Shown here piece after piece: positions 33,284 to 41,616 of a DNA stretch of 64,000 bases. The notes beneath the pieces were generated by a model that saw only the letters and a program-made list of their open reading frames with translations, did not search any database and was not told where the DNA came from. Numbering within the stretch: position 1 is the stretch's first letter; each line of letters opens with the position of its first letter. The position numbers were made by a program, and so were the translations under genes. The stretch spans positions 325,434 through 389,433 of the forward strand of contig NZ_KQ948431.1 of NCBI RefSeq assembly GCF_001514065.1. Reading direction: 5' to 3'. The stretch is from Streptomyces antibioticus (GTDB lineage Bacteria > Actinomycetota > Actinomycetes > Streptomycetales > Streptomycetaceae).

Positions 33284-34813
33284 TCAGCGGGTGGGGGCGG
33301 GGCGGTGCGCGGGTTCGGCCGGCGCACGGGCCGCGGCGCGGGCGATGTTGCGGGCCATGCCGCCGAACACGAGGGCGTGGAACGGGGAGACGCTCCACCA
33401 GTACAGGTGCCCGAGCAGGCCGCGGGGGTGGAACAGGGCGCGCTGGCGGTAGCGGGTGCGACCGGTGCCGTCGGTCTGGGCGTACATCTCCAGCCAGGCC
33501 GGGCCGGGCAGGCGCATCTCGGCGCGCAGCCGCAGCAGCCGCCCCGGTTCGATCTCCTCGACCCGCCAGAAGTCCAGCGAGTCGCCGACCCGGAGCCGGG
33601 CCGCGTCCCGGCGCCCCCGACGCAGTCCGACCCCGCCGACGAGACGGTCAAGCCGGCCGCGCAGCGCCCAGGCCAGCGGGAAGGAGTACCAGCCGTTCTC
33701 CCCGCCGATCCCCTCGATGACCCGCCACAGGGCAGCGGGCGGGGCGTCGACGTCGATCTCCCGTACGTCCGTGTAGAGACTGCCGCCCGCCCAGTCGGGG
33801 TCGGTGGGCAGCGGATCGCTGGGGGCGCCCGGGACGGACGCCGAGGACCAGCGGGTCGCCACCTGCGCGTCGCGGACCCGGCGCAGGGCCAGGCGCACGG
33901 CCTCGTCGAAGCCGATGGGGTGGCCCGGCGGATCGGGCACGTACCGGGCGATGTCGTGCTCCTGGCAGACGACCTCGTGCCGCAGGGACTCCGTCAGCGG
34001 ACGGGCGATGGACGCCGGTACGGGCGTCACCAGTCCGACCCAGTGGCTGGACAGGCCGGGGCTGAGCATGGGCAGGGACACGATGAGCCGGCGCGGCAGC
34101 TCCGCGACCGCCGCGTACCTGATCATCATCTCCCGGTACGTCAGCACGTCCGGGCCGCCGATGTCGAAGGCGCGGCTCACGTCGGACGGCATCCGGGCGC
34201 TGCCCACCAGGGCCCGCAGCACATCGCGCACCGCCACCGGCTGGATGCGGGTGCGCACCCAGCTCGGGGTCACCATCGCCGGCAGGCGCTCGGTGAGGTA
34301 GCGCAGCATCTCGAAGGAGGCCGAGCCCGAGCCGATGACGACCGCGGCCCGGAGCACGGTGGTGGGCACCCCGCAGGCCAGCAGGATGCGGCCCACCTCG
34401 GCCCGGGACCGCAGATGCGGCGACAGCTCCCGCTCGGGCACGTCCGCGGGGGTGAGTCCGCCCAGGTAGACAATGCGGCGCACGCCCGCGGCACGGGCCT
34501 GCTCGCCGAAGATGCGGGCGGCCCGTCGGTCGGTCTCCTCGAAGGTGTCGCCGGTGCCCAGCGCGTGCACCAGGTAGTAGGCGACGTCGGTGCCGCGCAG
34601 GGCCTCGGCGACCGCGTCGGCGTCCAGCACGTCCCCGCGTACGACCTCCACGTCACCCGACCACGGCTGGTCGCGGAGCTTTCCGGGGGACCTGGCCAGG
34701 CAGCGCACCCGGTGCCCGGCGGCCAGCAGCTCGGGCACGAGCCGGCCGCCGATGTAGCCCGTCGCGCCGGTCACCAGACAGCGCTGCGCCGCTCCGGTGT
34801 CTTCGTCGATCAT
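33284..34813 (-). CDS. SDR/NmrA-like NAD(P)-binding protein with C-terminal DUF2867 domain
   Basis: The 509-residue protein starts with a Rossmann motif (LVTGATGYIGGRLVPELLAAGH) and continues as an atypical SDR (YYLVHALGTGDTFEETD, YLGGLTPADVP). The C-terminal 190 residues match DUF2867, an SRPBCC-like domain (FSLAWALRGRLDRLVGGVGLRRGRRD cannot be read as a catalytic site). Genes of this type accompany photolyase and LitR-type regulators in other bacteria, as I recall for the PplR regulons of Pseudomonas putida. Its function is unknown, possibly membrane or quinone protection. It heads a probable operon with the photolyase gene. Confidence 0.85.
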   Translation of the reverse strand: MIDEDTGAAQRCLVTGATGYIGGRLVPELLAAGHRVRCLARSPGKLRDQPWSGDVEVVRGDVLDADAVAEALRGTDVAYYLVHALGTGDTFEETDRRAARIFGEQARAAGVRRIVYLGGLTPADVPERELSPHLRSRAEVGRILLACGVPTTVLRAAVVIGSGSASFEMLRYLTERLPAMVTPSWVRTRIQPVAVRDVLRALVGSARMPSDVSRAFDIGGPDVLTYREMMIRYAAVAELPRRLIVSLPMLSPGLSSHWVGLVTPVPASIARPLTESLRHEVVCQEHDIARYVPDPPGHPIGFDEAVRLALRRVRDAQVATRWSSASVPGAPSDPLPTDPDWAGGSLYTDVREIDVDAPPAALWRVIEGIGGENGWYSFPLAWALRGRLDRLVGGVGLRRGRRDAARLRVGDSLDFWRVEEIEPGRLLRLRAEMRLPGPAWLEMYAQTDGTGRTRYRQRALFHPRGLLGHLYWWSVSPFHALVFGGMARNIARAAARAPAEPAHRPAPTR

Positions 34814-34917
34814 CTGCCGCAGACCTTTCGTGTCACGTCCCCTCTGTGATCACTTCCCTGGTCCGGGCGGCACCGGATGCAGTCACTCCCCTGGCTCCGC
34901 ATCTATAGGCTGCTTGC

Positions 34918-35424
34918 GTGGCCACCGCAGACGAACCGAAACCGCAGACGCCGGCGCCGGGACAGCCCCGTCCCCCCGCGGGAACGGATCTCCAGTCCCT
35001 GGCGGTCCAGCTGCGCCGGATGAACGGCGAGATCAACCGGCTGGTGCACGGTTTCGCGGGCACCCAAGGGCTGCACGCCACCGATGTCCAGGCGCTGGCG
35101 GCGATCCTGGACGCGGATGAGCCGATGACCCCGGGGCGGCTGCGCGAGCACCTCGGGCTGACCTCGGGGGCCGTCACCGCCTGTGTCGACCGGCTGGAGA
35201 GCGCGGGCCACATCCGGCGGGTCAGGGAGAGCAGCGACCGCAGGGTGGTGCATCTGTACTACGCCTCCGAGGCCAAGGTGGCCGCCCGCACCTACTTCCG
35301 CCCGCTGGCCCTGGCGGCCGGGGCGGCGCGGGAGCGCCTCACCGAGGACGAGCTGGCGGTCGTCACCCGCTTCCTCGCGGCGATGAACGAGGAACTGTCC
35401 CTGCTCAGGTCTCGCGGCGCCTGA
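34918..35424 (+). CDS. MarR-family transcriptional regulator
   Basis: The 168-residue protein (GTG 34918) has a disordered proline-rich start, then a MarR core: TPGRLREHLGLTSGAVTACVDRLESAGHIRRVRESSDRR, with the wing following. A TATAGG eight bases upstream suggests a leaderless transcript. The MMPL transporter gene begins 118 bases downstream behind a palindromic array, so this protein is the likely repressor of that pump, and perhaps of the divergent SDR gene. Confidence 0.85.
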   Translation: MATADEPKPQTPAPGQPRPPAGTDLQSLAVQLRRMNGEINRLVHGFAGTQGLHATDVQALAAILDADEPMTPGRLREHLGLTSGAVTACVDRLESAGHIRRVRESSDRRVVHLYYASEAKVAARTYFRPLALAAGAARERLTEDELAVVTRFLAAMNEELSLLRSRGA

Positions 35425-35487
35425 CCGCGCGCGGCCGCGGGGAAATCCCGTCACCGCTGCATCCGGGGACCCGGTGTGAGCAGAAAC

Positions 35488-35516
35488 CTCAATGATTGAG
35501 ATTCTTTCTCATTGAG
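35488..35516. promoter_or_regulatory. Composite inverted/direct repeat upstream of MMPL gene
   Basis: CTCAATGA (35488-35495) and TCATTGAG (35509-35516) are exact reverse complements. Inside lies a second palindrome, CTCAAT-G-ATTGAG (35488-35500), and ATTGAGAT occurs twice, 17 bases apart. This is an AT-rich island in GC-rich surroundings and a strong candidate operator for the neighbouring MarR protein. Confidence 0.7.
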
Positions 35517-35542
35517 ATACCTCTACGCCGACCTGGAGAACC

Positions 35543-37636
35543 ATGTCCCTCACCCCGCGCCGAGGCCGCTTCCTCGTGCCGCTCCTGCTGCTCGCCGTCT
35601 GGCTGGGGGTCGGCGGGATCCTCGGCCCCTTCGCCGGCCGGCTCGGCGAGGTCGCCACCAACGACCAGGCGGCGTTCCTGCCCCGCAGCGCCGAGTCCAC
35701 CGAGGTCGTCGCCGCCCAGCGGGCCTTCCGCCAGGACGAGACCCTGCCGGTGATCGTGCTCTGGACCGACGAGGCCGACGGCCGGGTCGACGACCGGAAG
35801 GTCACCGCCGGACGCGCGCTCGCCTCCCTCACCGGCGCCTCCGGGGTGGTCGGGGATGTGTCGCCCGCGCTGCTCTCGAAGGACGGCGAGGCCCTCGAAG
35901 GCGTCGTCCAGCTCCGGCCCGATCTCGGGGAACGGCTGCCCGAGACCCTCGACCGCGTCCGGGCGGCCGCCGAGCGGGTACCCGGCACCACGGTCCAGTT
36001 GGCCGGTCCCGCCGCGACCCAGGCCGACCTCTCCGACGCCTTCGCCGGCATCGACGGACTGCTGCTCGCCGTCGCGCTCGTCACCGTCCTGGTCATCCTG
36101 CTGCTCGTCTACCGCAGCCTGCTCCTGCCGTTCGTCATCATCATCGGCGCCGTTCTCGCCCTAGCCCTGGCCTGCGCGATCGTCTACGTGCTCGCCGACC
36201 ACGGAGTCGTCCGGGTCGACGGACAGGTCCAGGGCATCCTGTCCATCCTCGTCATCGGTGCCGCCACCGACTACGCCCTGCTGCTCACCGCCCGCTTCCG
36301 GGAGGAACTCGCCGTGCACCCGGACCGGTTCACGGCCGTGCCGGCCGCGCTGCGGCAGTCATGGGGCGCCATCGTGGCCAGCGCCGCGACGGTCGCCCTG
36401 GGCCTGCTCGCCCTGCTGATCAGCGACCTGACCAACAACCGGGCGCTCGGACCGGTCGGCGCGATCGGGGTCGGCTGCGCCGTGCTCAGCACGCTCACCT
36501 TCCTGCCCGCCGTGCTGGTCCTGCTGGGCCGCGCCGCCTACTGGCCCGCGGCCCCGCGTCCCGACGCCGGGCGCGGCGTCTGGCGGCGCGTCGCCTCCCT
36601 CGTGGACCGGGCGCCCCGCAAGGTCTGGGCCGGCTCCCTCGTCGCGCTGCTGGCCTGCGCCGCGTTCGCGCCGACCCTCTCCTCCCGGGGCGTCGCGCTG
36701 GACGAGACCTTCGTCGACGACGCCCCGTCCGTGACCGCCCAGCGAACCCTCGTACGCCACTTCCCGGGCGGCTCCGGCAACCCCACCGTCGTCATGGCCG
36801 ACGCCGACCGCCTCGATCGTGTCGTCGACACCGCCCTCGCCACGAAGGGCGTCGCCGCCGCGGCCGGCGTGACCGGGAACGGGCAGCCGGGCGGCACCCC
36901 GCTGGTCGTCGACGGACGGGTCCGGATCGACGTCACCCTGGCCTCCGCCGCCGACAGCGACGCCGCCAAGGACACCGTGGCGCGGCTGCGTTCGGCCCTG
37001 CACGCCGTGCCCGGCGCGAACGCCCTCGTCGGCGGCTACACGGCCCAGCAGTACGACACCCTGCGCACCGCGGAACGGGACCGCACTCTGATCGTCCCGG
37101 TGGTCCTCGCGATCATCTTCGTCATTCTCACCCTGCTGCTGCGCTCCCTGCTGCTGCCGGCGCTGCTGGTGGCGACCGTCGCGCTCAACTTCCTCGCCAC
37201 GCTGGGCGTGTCGGCCCTGGTCTTCGAGCACGTCCTCGGCTTCGGCGGCACCGACCCGTCCGTGCCCTTGTACGGCTTCGTGTTCCTCGTGGCGCTCGGC
37301 GTGGACTACAACATCTTCCTGATGTCCCGGGTGCGGGAGGAGGCCCTGCGGCACGGGGTGCGTCAGGGCGTGCTGCGCGGTCTGGTCGGCACCGGCGGCG
37401 TCATCACCTCGGCGGGGGTGGTACTGGCCGCGACCTTCGCCGCACTCGGGGTGATCCCGCTGGCCTTCCTGGTGCAGATCGCCTTCATCGTCGCGTTCGG
37501 CGTGCTCCTCGACACGCTCGTGGTGCGCTCGCTGCTCGTGCCCGCTCTGGCCCGCGATCTGGGCGCCGTCGCCTGGTGGCCCGGGGCGAAGGCGTTCCCG
37601 ACGGGCATGGGGCAAGGGGGAGTTGAGGCCGACTGA
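35543..37636 (+). CDS. MMPL-family (RND superfamily) transporter
   Basis: The 697-residue membrane protein has the MMPL layout: one helix, a large extracytoplasmic loop, five helices, then a repeat of the pattern. Motifs include LSILVIGAATDYALLLTARFREE and YGFVFLVALGVDYNIFLMSRVREE, both with the conserved Asp-Tyr of helix IV/X used in proton coupling. Family members export lipids, siderophores or drugs. The upstream MarR gene and operator suggest inducible efflux of a toxic or self-made compound. Confidence 0.9.
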   Translation: MSLTPRRGRFLVPLLLLAVWLGVGGILGPFAGRLGEVATNDQAAFLPRSAESTEVVAAQRAFRQDETLPVIVLWTDEADGRVDDRKVTAGRALASLTGASGVVGDVSPALLSKDGEALEGVVQLRPDLGERLPETLDRVRAAAERVPGTTVQLAGPAATQADLSDAFAGIDGLLLAVALVTVLVILLLVYRSLLLPFVIIIGAVLALALACAIVYVLADHGVVRVDGQVQGILSILVIGAATDYALLLTARFREELAVHPDRFTAVPAALRQSWGAIVASAATVALGLLALLISDLTNNRALGPVGAIGVGCAVLSTLTFLPAVLVLLGRAAYWPAAPRPDAGRGVWRRVASLVDRAPRKVWAGSLVALLACAAFAPTLSSRGVALDETFVDDAPSVTAQRTLVRHFPGGSGNPTVVMADADRLDRVVDTALATKGVAAAAGVTGNGQPGGTPLVVDGRVRIDVTLASAADSDAAKDTVARLRSALHAVPGANALVGGYTAQQYDTLRTAERDRTLIVPVVLAIIFVILTLLLRSLLLPALLVATVALNFLATLGVSALVFEHVLGFGGTDPSVPLYGFVFLVALGVDYNIFLMSRVREEALRHGVRQGVLRGLVGTGGVITSAGVVLAATFAALGVIPLAFLVQIAFIVAFGVLLDTLVVRSLLVPALARDLGAVAWWPGAKAFPTGMGQGGVEAD

Positions 37637-37676
37637 CATCGGGGGACTGTCCGCGGCGTTCCCGGGCAACCGCACA

Positions 37677-37709
37677 GTGTGACGGTGGACCGTCAGGCCA
37701 CCGTCACAC
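37677..37709 (+). terminator. 12-bp perfect hairpin between MMPL and a small gene
   Basis: GTGTGACGGTGG (37677-37688) pairs exactly with CCACCGTCACAC (37698-37709) around ACCGTCAGG. It starts 41 bases after the MMPL stop and ends 14 bases before the ATG of the next small gene. It could be a terminator or a structured leader for the small gene. Confidence 0.6.
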
Positions 37710-37723
37710 GGAACGGAAGATCG

Positions 37724-37909
37724 ATGTCGGAGGTGATCGCCGCTATGGGCGCGAAGGTGTTGGAGCGGTTCCCGGCAGGCTCTCCCCGCGGATCGTGGCC
37801 GGCGGAGGAGTACGCGGCGCAGCGCCGCGCCCAGGGTGAACCCGCGACGGTCGTCATGGACCTGAAGTCCGACGCTTTCCTCGTGGTGCTCCAGGGCGAC
37901 GACGACTGA
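37724..37909 (+). CDS. Small conserved hypothetical protein, 61 residues
   Basis: The ATG at 37724 (MSEVIAAMGAKVLERFPAG) avoids placing the upstream hairpin within the coding region. GGAAGA lies six bases upstream. The protein is acidic with a short helix, then EEYAAQRRAQGE and a hydrophobic strand AFLVVLQG near the end. The codon bias is strongly GC-rich in third position, supporting a real gene. Its function is unknown. Confidence 0.6.
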   Translation: MSEVIAAMGAKVLERFPAGSPRGSWPAEEYAAQRRAQGEPATVVMDLKSDAFLVVLQGDDD

Positions 37910-37941
37910 CCGGACCTGTCCCGGCCGCCCTCATCCGCAGG

Positions 37942-38868
37942 TCACCGGTCAGCGTCCCGCTGACCGGACCCCGCCGGTCGCCGGGCCCGGCGCACGAACA
38001 CCTCGTGCAGGTCCTGAGCCGCCCGCGGCACGGACTCGGCCCGGCGGCGCTGGAGCATCAGCAGCACCCGCGTCGTGTCACCGGCGATCGGCCGCCAGGT
38101 GATCGTCCCCTGCCGCTCCAGCGGATCGCCCACCACACTGAAGTCCGGCAGCACCGTCGCCCCGAGCCCCTCGGCCACCATCAGCTTGCCCATCTCGGCG
38201 CCGTCGGTGGAGTAGGAGAAGGACGGGCCGCCACCGCGCAGCAGGCGATGCAGATAGCGGTGCATGACATAGCCGGTCCGCATCGCGATCAGCGGCTCGG
38301 CCAGCAGATCGTCCACGGTCACCACCGGGCGCGCCGCCAGCGGATGGTCGGGCCGCACACACACCACCGGCCGGCCGCGCAGCAGCTCCGTGGACTCGAT
38401 GTCCGCCGGTACGTCGTCGCCGTCCAGGTGGTTCACCAGGCCGAGATCAAGACCGCCCTCGGCCAGCGCACGGTGGATCTCGGTCTGCTGCGCGCCGACC
38501 ACCTCGACCTGGGTGTGCGGATGGGAGACCCGGAAGTCGCGCACGGCCGGGATGAGCAGCGGCACGGTCGCCGCGTTCACCGTGCCCACCCGCACCATCC
38601 GGCTGATCCGGTGCTGCTCGCCCGCCGCCGCCCGCAACCGGTCCACCGCGTCCAGCACATTGACGATGTGCGGCAGCAGCTCCCGCCCTTCGGTGCTCAT
38701 CGTGGCGCCCGAGCGTTTGCGCTCCAGGAGGTCCACGCCCAGCTCGCGTTCCAGATTCCGCACGGTCTCGCTCAACGCGGGCTGGGAAAGCCGCAGTTCC
38801 TCCGCGGCCCGGCGCAGGGAACCGAGCCGGGTCACCGCGGCGATGTATTCGAGCTGTTCGGTGCGCAT
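37942..38868 (-). CDS. LysR-family transcriptional regulator
   Basis: The protein of about 308 residues starts at ATG 38868 (MRTEQLEYIAAVTRLGSLRRAAEEL), the usual family start. An ATG seven codons upstream is possible. The HTH continues LSQPALSETVRNLEREL, and the effector domain follows (PDHPLAARPVVTVDDLLAEPLIAMRTGY-like). It is divergent from the sulfur-scavenging operon, so it probably senses a sulfur metabolite such as O-acetylserine or adenylyl sulfate, as CysB and SsuR-type LysR proteins do. This role is inferred from position. Confidence 0.85.
   Translation of the reverse strand: MRTEQLEYIAAVTRLGSLRRAAEELRLSQPALSETVRNLERELGVDLLERKRSGATMSTEGRELLPHIVNVLDAVDRLRAAAGEQHRISRMVRVGTVNAATVPLLIPAVRDFRVSHPHTQVEVVGAQQTEIHRALAEGGLDLGLVNHLDGDDVPADIESTELLRGRPVVCVRPDHPLAARPVVTVDDLLAEPLIAMRTGYVMHRYLHRLLRGGGPSFSYSTDGAEMGKLMVAEGLGATVLPDFSVVGDPLERQGTITWRPIAGDTTRVLLMLQRRRAESVPRAAQDLHEVFVRRARRPAGSGQRDADR
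37945..37967. terminator. 10-bp perfect stem hairpin over the LysR 3' end
   Basis: CCGGTCAGCG (37945-37954) and CGCTGACCGG (37958-37967) pair round a 3-base loop. It covers the last codons of the LysR gene and can terminate the small gene transcribed toward it. Confidence 0.6.
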
Positions 38869-38954
38869 GCCAGGCAGAATGCGGCCCATTTCCCGGCGCG
38901 TTCAAGGGTTTCCCTGTCACACCTTCGTGAAATTCAATGGTCCGCGATACGAGA

Positions 38955-38999
38955 CCGGTCGGGTTTACCTTGACGGCCCCGACCGGCGACTGTCACGAT
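38955..38999 (+). promoter_or_regulatory. Inverted repeat around -35 TTGACG of the sulfur operon
   Basis: CCGGTCGGG (38955-38963) and CCCGACCGG (38978-38986) are exact reverse complements flanking TTGACG (38970-38975). A weak -10 CACGAT (38994-38999) lies 18 bases away. The leader peptide ATG at 39007 then falls at the expected transcription start, suggesting a leaderless leader peptide. The rest of 38869-39209 holds the leader peptide and a structured 5' region. Confidence 0.5.
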
Positions 39000-39006
39000 C
39001 GATGAC

Positions 39007-39090
39007 ATGAAGATGCGACTGGACCTCACGCGGCGACGCCATGTCGACCTCGCACGCGTCTCCAGCGCCTCCTGTTGCCCCGCGGCCTGA
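39007..39090 (+). CDS. 27-residue Cys-Cys leader peptide of the sulfur operon
   Basis: The frame reads MKMRLDLTRRRHVDLARVSS, then ASCCPAA and stop. It matches the family of actinobacterial putative leader peptides with RRHVDL and a tandem Cys-Cys near the end, placed before sulfur-assimilation genes. In mycobacteria such peptides were described as cysteine-responsive attenuators. Scarce cysteinyl-tRNA stalls ribosomes at Cys-Cys and alters the downstream RNA fold. Between 39091 and 39209, two GAATTC-containing repeats (CCTGAATTC twice) could form the alternative structures. The first enzyme gene follows 119 bases later. Confidence 0.85.
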   Translation: MKMRLDLTRRRHVDLARVSSASCCPAA

Positions 39091-39209
39091 GCACTGCTCA
39101 AGGTTCCCCGCGTCACCTCTGTTTTCCCGCCTGAATTCATTGCGCCCGCGCATTTCCTGAATTCGGCGTGCCCGAAAACATTCCGCAGCATCCGCAACAG
39201 GAGTTCCGC

Positions 39210-40319
39210 ATGCCCGCAGAGCCCGTCAAATTCGCCTACTGGGTCCCCAATGTCAGCGGGGGACTCGTCACCAGCAAGATCGAGCAGCGCACCGACTGGG
39301 GTTACGACTACAACCGCGAACTCGCCGTCCTAGCCGAGAACAACGGCTTCGACTACGCGCTCAGCCAGGTCCGCTACATGGCCAGCTACGGCGCCGAGTT
39401 CCAGCACGAGTCGACCAGCTTCAGCCTCGCCCTCCTCCTCGCCACCGAGCGCCTGAAGGTCATCGCCGCCGTCCACCCCGGCCTGTGGCACCCCGGCGTC
39501 CTCGCCAAACTCGGCGCCACCGCCGACCACCTGTCCAACGGCCGGTTCGCGGTCAACGTCGTATCGGGCTGGTTCAAGGGCGAGTTCACCGCCCTCGGCG
39601 AGCCCTGGCTGGAGCACGACGAGCGCTACCGCCGCTCCGAGGAGTTCATCCGCGCCCTGCGCCAGATCTGGACCGAGGACCACACCGAACTCGCCGGTGA
39701 CTTCTACCGGTTGCGCGACTTCTCCCTCAAGCCCAAGCCCCTCAACACCCCCGAACGCCCGCACCCGGAGATCTTCCAGGGCGGCAACTCCACCGCCGCA
39801 CGCCAGATGGCGGGGCGGGTCTCCGACTGGTACTTCTCCAACGGCAAGGACTTCGACGGGGTCGTCGAGCAGATCACCGACGTCCGCAAGTCGGCCGCCG
39901 AAGTGGGGCGTACGGCACCGAGGTTCGGGCTCAACGGCTTCCTCATCGCCCGTGACACCGAGGCCGAGGCCCGCGACACCCTGCGCGAGATCGTCGCCAA
40001 GGCCGACACCGAGGCTGTCGAGGGCTTCGGCGCGGCCGTGAAGCAGGCGGGCCAGTCCACCGGCGACAAGAAGGGCATGTGGCAGGACTCGTCCTTCGAG
40101 GACCTCGTCCAGTACAACGACGGCTTCCGCACCGGGCTCATCGGCACCCCGGAGCAGATCGCCGAGCGGATCGTCGCCTACAAGAAGCTCGGCGTCGACC
40201 TGCTCCTCCTCGGCTTCCTCCACTACCACGAGGAGGTCCGGTACTTCGGCGAGCGCGTCCTGCCGCTCGTGCGCGAACTGGAGGCCCAGCTCCCCGAGTC
40301 CGTCCCCGCCCAGGTCTGA
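39210..40319 (+). CDS. sfnG: FMNH2-dependent dimethyl sulfone monooxygenase-like enzyme (SfnG, LLM class)
   Basis: The 369-residue TIM-barrel flavin enzyme starts at ATG 39210 with AGGAG seven bases upstream. It has the LLM-class pattern FAYWVPNVSGGLVTSKIEQR, VHPGLWHPGVLAKLGAT, VNVVSGWFKGEF and EIFQGGNSTAARQMAG, characteristic of SfnG. SfnG converts dimethyl sulfone to methanesulfinate using reduced FMN. It is the first enzyme gene after the leader peptide, and the next gene starts 13 bases downstream. Confidence 0.88.
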   Translation: MPAEPVKFAYWVPNVSGGLVTSKIEQRTDWGYDYNRELAVLAENNGFDYALSQVRYMASYGAEFQHESTSFSLALLLATERLKVIAAVHPGLWHPGVLAKLGATADHLSNGRFAVNVVSGWFKGEFTALGEPWLEHDERYRRSEEFIRALRQIWTEDHTELAGDFYRLRDFSLKPKPLNTPERPHPEIFQGGNSTAARQMAGRVSDWYFSNGKDFDGVVEQITDVRKSAAEVGRTAPRFGLNGFLIARDTEAEARDTLREIVAKADTEAVEGFGAAVKQAGQSTGDKKGMWQDSSFEDLVQYNDGFRTGLIGTPEQIAERIVAYKKLGVDLLLLGFLHYHEEVRYFGERVLPLVRELEAQLPESVPAQV

Positions 40320-40332
40320 GGAGGCAACCGAC

Positions 40333-41550
40333 ATGAGCACCGCCACGCACACCGACTGGCAGCACCGTCCCGCCCCCGAGACCGCCCAGGACTGGATCGC
40401 CCGCGCCGCCGAGGTCGCCGCCGTCCTCGCCACCGACGCCGCCGCCCGCGACCGGGCCGGCGCCACCCCGTACGCCGAGGTCCAGCTCCTGAAGGACGCT
40501 GGCCTTGTCACCCTGCTCGGCCCCACGGAGCACGGCGGCGCGGGCCAGGACTGGACCACGGCGTACCGGGTCGTGCGCGAGGTCGCCAAGGCCGACGGCT
40601 CCATCGGCCAGCTCCTCGGCTACCACTACCTGTGGAACTGGGCCGCCCGGTTGGTCGGCACCCGTGAGCAGTGGGAGCACGTCGAGGCCGAGGCCGCCCG
40701 CAACCGCTGGTTCTTCGGCGGGGCCGTCAACCCCCGCGACAAGGACGTGATCGTCACCGAGGACGGCGACGACCTCGTCTTCACCGGGCGCAAGTCCTTC
40801 TCCACCGGCAGCAAGGTCTCCGACGTCACCGTCCTGGAGGGCGTCCTCGAAGGTACCGACCAGCACGTCTTCGCGATCGTGCCCTCCGACAGCGAGGGCC
40901 TGACCTTCCACGACGACTGGGACAACATCGGCCAGCGCCTCACCGAGAGCGGCGGCGTCACCCTCGACGGGGTGCGTACACCCTGGTCGTCGGCGGCCGG
41001 ATACGTCGACAAGCAGTTCCAGCCTCGCACGTACAACACCCTCAACGTCCCCACCATCCAGCTGGTCTTCGTCAACTTCTACCTCGGGATCGCGGGCGGC
41101 GCCCTGGAGACGGCCGCCGGCTACACCCGCACCAAGTCCCGCTCCTGGCTGCACGGCGGACACGAGCGGGCCGTCGACGAGCCGTACGTCATCGACATCT
41201 ACGGCGATCTCACCGCCAAGCTGTGGGCCGTCGAGGCGCTCGCCGACGCCGTCGCCGCCGAGGGGCAGAAGCTGCACGACGACCCTGACGCGGTCACCGA
41301 GAAGACGCGCGGCGACTTCGAGGTGCGGGTGGCGGCCGTGAAGGCACGCGCCACCGACGTCGCCCTGGAGATCGCGAACCGCGTCTTCGAGGTTACCGGC
41401 GCCCGCTCCACGACCACCGCCGAGGGCCTCGACCGGTTCTGGCGCAACATCCGCACCCACACCCTGCACGACCCCGTCGCCTACAAGCGGCGCGAGGTCG
41501 GCCGCTGGGTCCTCGAGGGCGAACTGCCCGAACCCACCTGGTACTCCTGA
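40333..41550 (+). CDS. DszC/SfnB-type flavin monooxygenase (acyl-CoA dehydrogenase fold)
   Basis: The 405-residue protein has the acyl-CoA dehydrogenase fold adapted to sulfur compounds. It shows LLGPTEHGGAGQDW, RKSFSTGSKVSDV, DDWDNIGQRLTESGG, and the C-terminal THTLHDPVAYKRREVG, which marks DszC/DmoC/SfnB relatives. Family members oxygenate sulfide or sulfone sulfur with reduced flavin supplied by a reductase. The FMN reductase gene is next in the operon. Confidence 0.88.
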   Translation: MSTATHTDWQHRPAPETAQDWIARAAEVAAVLATDAAARDRAGATPYAEVQLLKDAGLVTLLGPTEHGGAGQDWTTAYRVVREVAKADGSIGQLLGYHYLWNWAARLVGTREQWEHVEAEAARNRWFFGGAVNPRDKDVIVTEDGDDLVFTGRKSFSTGSKVSDVTVLEGVLEGTDQHVFAIVPSDSEGLTFHDDWDNIGQRLTESGGVTLDGVRTPWSSAAGYVDKQFQPRTYNTLNVPTIQLVFVNFYLGIAGGALETAAGYTRTKSRSWLHGGHERAVDEPYVIDIYGDLTAKLWAVEALADAVAAEGQKLHDDPDAVTEKTRGDFEVRVAAVKARATDVALEIANRVFEVTGARSTTTAEGLDRFWRNIRTHTLHDPVAYKRREVGRWVLEGELPEPTWYS

Positions 41551-41616
41551 CCGCTTCCCCAGGGGCGCCCCCGGCTCGCCCGCCGGGGGCGGCCCCGCCT
41601 CCCCGAAAGAGGACCC

